7,799 nucleotides of DNA, from assembly GCA_937988735.1 (NCBI GenBank), contig CALKHQ010000061.1, positions 1 through 7,799 on the forward strand. Reading direction: 5' to 3'. The stretch's first letter is position 1, and each line of letters opens with the position of its first letter. The notes beneath the pieces are model-generated. The model did no database searches and was not told the DNA's origin. It saw nothing but the letters and a program-made list of their open reading frames with translations. The DNA is from an uncultured Alphaproteobacteria bacterium (GTDB lineage Bacteria; Pseudomonadota; Alphaproteobacteria; CALKHQ01). A program made the position numbers and the translations under genes. Shown here piece by piece: positions 4,735-7,799 of this stretch.

Positions 4735-6289
4735 AGATCACGAGCACGCGGGAGCGGCGCCGCCGCATCCACCAGGCGACCTGGAGGCGCGTCACCATGA
4801 TCGCGGTGAACATGGACGAGATCACGCCCACGGCCAGGGTAACGGCGAAGCCTTTGATCGGCCCGGTGCCGAAGTTGTAGAGGATCACGGCCGCGATCAG
4901 CGTCGTGACGTTCGCGTCCACGATGGCGGTGAAGGCGCGGGCGAAACCCGCCTCGACCGCGCTCAGCGGCGTTCGGCCTGCCGCCAGTTCCTCGCGTATT
5001 CGCTCGTAGATCAGCACGTTCGCATCGACTGCCATGCCCATCGTCAGCACGATGCCGGCGATGCCGGGCAGCGTCAGCGTCGCCTGCAGCAGCGACATGA
5101 CCGCGAGGATCATGATCACGTTGAAGATGAGCGCGATGTTCGCGAACATCCCGAACAGGCCGTAGGTGGCCACCATCAGGCCCATGACCAGCACCGCGCC
5201 GACGGCGCAGGCGAGGATGCCGGCGTCGATCGAATCCTGGCCGAGGCCCGGGCCGACCGTACGCTGTTCCAGCACGTCCAGCGGCGCCGGCAGTGCGCCG
5301 GCGCGCAGCAGTACGGCCAGATTGGTCGCCGTCTCGGCGTTGAAGTTGCCGCGGATGATGCCGCTGCCGCCGGTGATCGGCTCGTCGATCCGCGGCGCGC
5401 TGATCACCTTGCGGTCGAGCACGATGACCAGCATCTCGCCGACGTGCTCCGACGTCACCCGGGCGAAGTCGCGGGCGCCCTTGGCGTTGAACCGGAACGA
5501 GACGACCCAGCCCTGGTCGGTGAACTGCGGCGCGGCATGTTCGATGTCGGCGCCGTGGGTCTCGATCCGGCTGAACACCGGGTACATCGCGGTCCCGGTC
5601 TCGTCCGGATAGATCACGGTGCCGGCCGGCGGGCGCGGATCGTTGGGCGAGACCGCCGGGTTGAGCAGATGGAAGGTCATCGTGCCCGTCTGCTCGAGCA
5701 CGTCCAGGATCGCCTGCGGATCGTCCGCCCCCGGCACCTCCACGATCACCCGGTCGGTGCCCTGCGCCTGCACCGTCGCCTCGCGGACGCCCAGCACGTC
5801 GATGCGCCGGCGCACCACCTCGATCGCGCGGTCGATCGTCTGCTGGTCCAGCGTCTGGCGCGCCGATTCGCTGTAGGCCACGCGCCCCGCGCCGTTCTCG
5901 GCGATGGTGACCTCGAAGGTCGGATCGACCGCCGTGAGCAGCGCGGTCGCGCGGTCCCGGTCAGCCGGGTCGCGCAGGGTGAAGGTCACCGCCTCCGGCC
6001 CCGCGGACAGGCCGGTGTAGCCGACACGCGGCGAGGCATCGTTGAAGGCGCCCCGCACCGCGTCCTCGACGCTCTGCATGCGCTCGGCATGGGCCGTCCT
6101 GAGGTCCACGCCCAGCAGGAAGTGCACGCCGCCCTGCAGGTCGAGCCCGAGGCTGAGCTGCTTGTTCGGAAGCCACGACGGCACGTTCGCCAGCTGCTCG
6201 CGCGTGAACAGGTTCGGCGCGGCAAACAGGAGGCTCAGCAGCAGGACGCCCAGCACGAACGCGATCTGCCACGGCGACTGGCGCAGCAT
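4733..6289 (-). CDS. secD: Protein translocase subunit SecD
   Basis: SecD is the large partner of SecF. It carries the periplasmic P1 base and head that bind emerging preproteins, coupled to proton flow. The 518-aa length is typical of alphaproteobacterial SecD and shorter than the 615-aa E. coli protein. TM1 is at about 6-24. The periplasmic region starts with LGLDLQGGVHFLLGVD (47-62) and ends near LRAGALPAPL (328-337) and VGPGLGQDSI (345-354). Five membrane segments follow at about 355-374, 378-400, 406-427, 455-473 and 480-502. The block AVDANVLIYERIREEL (420-435) contains D422, the conserved intramembrane acidic residue. A basic tail (RRRRSR) ends the protein. The ATG is immediately preceded by an in-frame TAG, and GGGGGAG lies upstream, so the start is well fixed. 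It is the second gene of the operon, 38 bases after yajC. Confidence 0.98.
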   Translation of the reverse strand: MLRQSPWQIAFVLGVLLLSLLFAAPNLFTREQLANVPSWLPNKQLSLGLDLQGGVHFLLGVDLRTAHAERMQSVEDAVRGAFNDASPRVGYTGLSAGPEAVTFTLRDPADRDRATALLTAVDPTFEVTIAENGAGRVAYSESARQTLDQQTIDRAIEVVRRRIDVLGVREATVQAQGTDRVIVEVPGADDPQAILDVLEQTGTMTFHLLNPAVSPNDPRPPAGTVIYPDETGTAMYPVFSRIETHGADIEHAAPQFTDQGWVVSFRFNAKGARDFARVTSEHVGEMLVIVLDRKVISAPRIDEPITGGSGIIRGNFNAETATNLAVLLRAGALPAPLDVLEQRTVGPGLGQDSIDAGILACAVGAVLVMGLMVATYGLFGMFANIALIFNVIMILAVMSLLQATLTLPGIAGIVLTMGMAVDANVLIYERIREELAAGRTPLSAVEAGFARAFTAIVDANVTTLIAAVILYNFGTGPIKGFAVTLAVGVISSMFTAIMVTRLQVAWWMRRRRSRVLVI

Positions 6290-6298
6290 CTAGCGGAT

Positions 6299-6318
6299 AC
6301 TCCCCCGGAAGGCCCGGG
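6299..6318 (-). promoter_or_regulatory. secD ribosome binding site with an adjoining hairpin
   Basis: In the yajC-secD gap the minus strand reads GGGGGAGT (6306-6299), with GGAG ending 10 bases before the secD ATG. Just upstream, CCCGG (6318-6314) can pair with CCGGG (6308-6304) around GCCTT. The 3' arm uses three G of the ribosome binding site, so the fold could partly hide it. The stem is only 5 bp, so an effect is uncertain. Confidence 0.35.
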
Positions 6319-6327
6319 CGCGGGCGC

Positions 6328-6768
6328 TCACCCGTTGGACTTCTTGAACCGGCCGAGCAGGCCGCCGCCCTGGCCGGAGCCGGAGCCGTCCTCCGGCTTG
6401 GCTGCCGCAGCCTCGGCCGCGCGGGCGTCGGTGCGGCTCAGCACGTCGCTCAGCGTGTGCTTGATCACCCGCACGCGCACGCCTTCCGCGATCTCCACCT
6501 GCACCTCATTTTCGCCCAGCACCTTCGTCACCGTGCCGAGGATGCCGCCCTGGGTCACGACGCGGTCGCCGCGGCGCACGCTGGCGACCAGCGCCCGGTG
6601 CGCCTTCATCTTCTTCTGCTGCGGCCGGATGAGCAGGAAATAGAAGACGACGAAGATGAGAATCAGCGGTGCAAGAGAGAGGAGAAAACTCCCTTCTCCC
6701 GGTGCGGCCGCCGCAGCCGCCGCGGCGTCCCCGCCCGCCTCCTGCGCCCACGCTGATGAAATCAGCAT
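6328..6768 (-). CDS. yajC: Sec translocon accessory protein YajC
   Basis: YajC is a small single-span inner-membrane protein that associates with SecDF. This version has 146 aa, longer than the roughly 110 aa of E. coli because of extra low-complexity sequence at both ends. It begins MLISSAWAQ, resembling the short N-terminal motif common in alphaproteobacterial YajC, then has a run of eight Ala. The membrane helix LLSLAPLILIFVVFYFLLI (29-47) is followed by the signature RPQQKKMK (48-55). A small basic cytosolic domain contains RRGDRVVTQGGILGTVTKV. The tail (about 112-146) is Ala, Gly and Lys-rich and ends FKKSNG. I chose ATG 6768-6766, 8 bases from a strong AGGGGG. A GTG one codon upstream (6771-6769) is equally in frame and cannot be excluded. 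It is the first gene of the yajC-secD-secF-Mth938 operon. Confidence 0.96.
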   Translation of the reverse strand: MLISSAWAQEAGGDAAAAAAAAPGEGSFLLSLAPLILIFVVFYFLLIRPQQKKMKAHRALVASVRRGDRVVTQGGILGTVTKVLGENEVQVEIAEGVRVRVIKHTLSDVLSRTDARAAEAAAAKPEDGSGSGQGGGLLGRFKKSNG

Positions 6769-6775
6769 CACAATA

Positions 6776-6783
6776 TCCCCCTT
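6776..6783 (-). promoter_or_regulatory. Shine-Dalgarno of yajC
   Basis: The minus strand reads AAGGGGGA (6783-6776). Spacing is 8 bases to the ATG at 6768 and 5 bases to the alternative GTG at 6771. The 8-base spacing and the better codon favour ATG. Confidence 0.7.
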
Positions 6784-6797
6784 GGCAAAGTCGGCGG

Positions 6798-6825
6798 ACT
6801 ATAGCCCCCAACGCAATGGTGTCAA
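6798..6825 (-). promoter_or_regulatory. Strong sigma70-type promoter of the yajC-secD-secF operon
   Basis: On the minus strand a perfect TTGACA (6825-6820) is followed by 16 bases and TATAGT (6803-6798), five of six matches to the -10 consensus. Transcription should start near 6790, giving a leader of about 20 bases with a strong ribosome binding site. This is the best promoter in the window, in keeping with a housekeeping operon. Confidence 0.85.
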
Positions 6826-6905
6826 ACTGCGCGGGACGATAGCCACGAGCCGTGTCCGTGGGAAGCGCGGCGACCCGCGGCGCGGTTCCGGTCCGGCCCG
6901 CGGAA

Positions 6906-6934
6906 TTGACCGTGCCGGGGCGACCGGTTACCGT
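6906..6934 (+). promoter_or_regulatory. Predicted promoter of the DUF815 ATPase gene
   Basis: TTGACC (6906-6911, five of six matches) is followed by a 17-base spacer and TACCGT (6929-6934, keeping the T, A and final T of the -10). The expected start near 6941 gives a leader of about 26 bases to the chosen ATG. It is divergent from the yajC promoter, with the two -35 boxes about 80 bases apart. The intervening 6826-6905 holds no gene that I can see. Confidence 0.55.
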
Positions 6935-6966
6935 CCCCGCCGACCGGATGAATGGTGATCCCTGAC

Positions 6967-7799
6967 ATGCCCGAAACCGACATTGAACCCGTGCTGCGGC
7001 AGATCGCGGACGCGCTGGACCGCATGGCGCCGCCCGAGCCGCCGGACGTGGACTGGAGCGCGGCCGACGCCTTCATCTGGCACGGCGAGGAGGAGTGGCT
7101 GCAGCCGGTCGAGAGCGTGAGCCGCATCGACCTCGACCTGCTCCAGGGCGTGGACCGCGTGCGCGACATCCTCCGCGCCAACACCGAGCGCTTCGCCAAC
7201 GGCCTGCCGGCGAACAACGCCCTGCTGTGGGGCGCCCGCGGCATGGGCAAGAGCTCGCTGGTGAAGGCAGTGCATGCCGCGGTCAATCTCGGCCGGACCG
7301 AGCCGCTGGTGCTGGTGGAGATCCACCGCGAGGAAATCGGCACGCTCCCCGCGCTGCTCGGCCACCTGCGCCCGGTGCGCCGGCGGTTCCTGATCTTCTG
7401 CGACGATTTGTCGTTCGACAGCGACGACACCAGCTACAAGTCGCTGAAGGCCGTGCTCGACGGCGGCGTCGAGGGCCGGCCGCCAAACGTGCTGTTCTAC
7501 GCCACCTCGAACCGGCGCCACCTGATGGCGCGCGACATGATCGAGAACGAGCAGGGCAGCGCGATCAATCCCGGCGAGGCGGTCGAGGAGAAGGTCTCCC
7601 TCTCCGACCGTTTCGGGCTCTGGCTCGGCTTCCATCCCTGCGACCAGCCGACCTATCTCGCCATGGTCGATGCCTATGCCGCCCACTACCGGCTGCCCAT
7701 CGACCGCGAGACGCTGCACGCGGAAGCGAAGGAATGGGCTGTCACCCGCGGCTCCCGTTCCGGCCGCGTCGCCTGGCAGTTCATCACGGATCTGGCGGG
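6967..7799 (+). CDS. DUF815 AAA+ family ATPase (partial, runs off the right edge)
   Basis: Some 277 codons are present with no stop before the window end. The N-terminal part (1-80) is acidic and helical. The AAA+ core follows: Walker A GARGMGKS (89-96), Walker B FLIFCDD (141-147), a sensor-1-like TSN (180-182), and SLSDRFGLWLGF (211-222) carrying a candidate arginine finger, R215. A sensor-2-like region, SRSGRVAWQF (263-272), comes near the edge. The family (DUF815) is widespread but its substrate is unknown; no membrane segment is visible. The ATG at 6967 has GGTGAT 7 bases upstream. In-frame ATG 6952 and GTG 6955 are alternatives that add at most five residues, bounded by a TGA at 6949. 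The gene is divergent from yajC; remembered gene order in alphaproteobacteria often keeps this pair together. Confidence 0.9.
   Translation, partial: MPETDIEPVLRQIADALDRMAPPEPPDVDWSAADAFIWHGEEEWLQPVESVSRIDLDLLQGVDRVRDILRANTERFANGLPANNALLWGARGMGKSSLVKAVHAAVNLGRTEPLVLVEIHREEIGTLPALLGHLRPVRRRFLIFCDDLSFDSDDTSYKSLKAVLDGGVEGRPPNVLFYATSNRRHLMARDMIENEQGSAINPGEAVEEKVSLSDRFGLWLGFHPCDQPTYLAMVDAYAAHYRLPIDRETLHAEAKEWAVTRGSRSGRVAWQFITDLA

Noticed and set aside
182..6384. Similar C-terminal tails in the Sel1-repeat protein (GQG..GGGLFGR) and YajC (GQGGGLLGR)
   Set aside because: Both are short Gly-rich tails of low complexity; the match is too short to argue for shared sorting or homology.
6822..7719. Minus-strand open frames opposite the DUF815 gene
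   Set aside because: The + strand frame has complete Walker A, Walker B and arginine-finger motifs; the minus frames have none.
1..7799. A mobile element, defence island or CRISPR array
   Set aside because: No transposase, integrase, tRNA end, direct-repeat array or toxin-antitoxin pair was seen; composition is even throughout.

Overview
The window is high-GC bacterial DNA with dense, short-spaced genes. Its gene set and order (DUF815 ATPase divergent from yajC-secD-secF-Mth938, with an NDUFAF6-like SQS/PSY-family gene nearby) point to an alphaproteobacterium, probably of the Rhodospirillales type. This assignment rests on remembered gene order and protein style and was not searched. No tRNA, rRNA, CRISPR array, insertion sequence or prophage gene was seen, and there is no gene-free stretch longer than about 200 bases.

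Layout, left to right. Positions 1-143 hold the 3' end of an unidentified + strand gene. It converges on a minus-strand pair: a secreted Sel1-repeat protein (182-1117), preceded on the same strand by an NDUFAF6-like member of the squalene/phytoene synthase family (1157-2023). A 182-base divergent spacer follows, with a predicted promoter for sodB (iron-type superoxide dismutase, 2206-2805, +), which ends in a very clear intrinsic terminator (2832-2864). Facing it is a small cysteine-containing lipoprotein gene (2892-3332, -) with its own promoter. That promoter's -35 box is built over the stop codon of the next gene upstream.

The minus-strand core is yajC (6328-6768), secD (4733-6289), secF (3781-4722) and a 125-aa Mth938/NDUFAF3-like gene (3404-3781), in that transcription order. 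Spacing is tight, with a one-base stop/start overlap between secF and the Mth938 gene. A strong sigma70-type promoter (TTGACA, 16 bases, TATAGT) drives it. Divergent from yajC is a DUF815 AAA+ ATPase gene (6967 to the window end, +) with its own plausible promoter.

How they work together: YajC-SecD-SecF is the accessory complex of the Sec translocon that uses the proton-motive force to help export and membrane insertion. The Mth938-like and NDUFAF6-like proteins are bacterial relatives of two mitochondrial complex I assembly factors, NDUFAF3 and NDUFAF6. Their presence beside the Sec genes suggests an envelope and respiratory-complex biogenesis neighbourhood, which sodB (superoxide defence) and a lipoprotein gene have entered or joined. 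That functional link is inference from family membership and location. The window otherwise looks like core chromosome rather than an accessory island.
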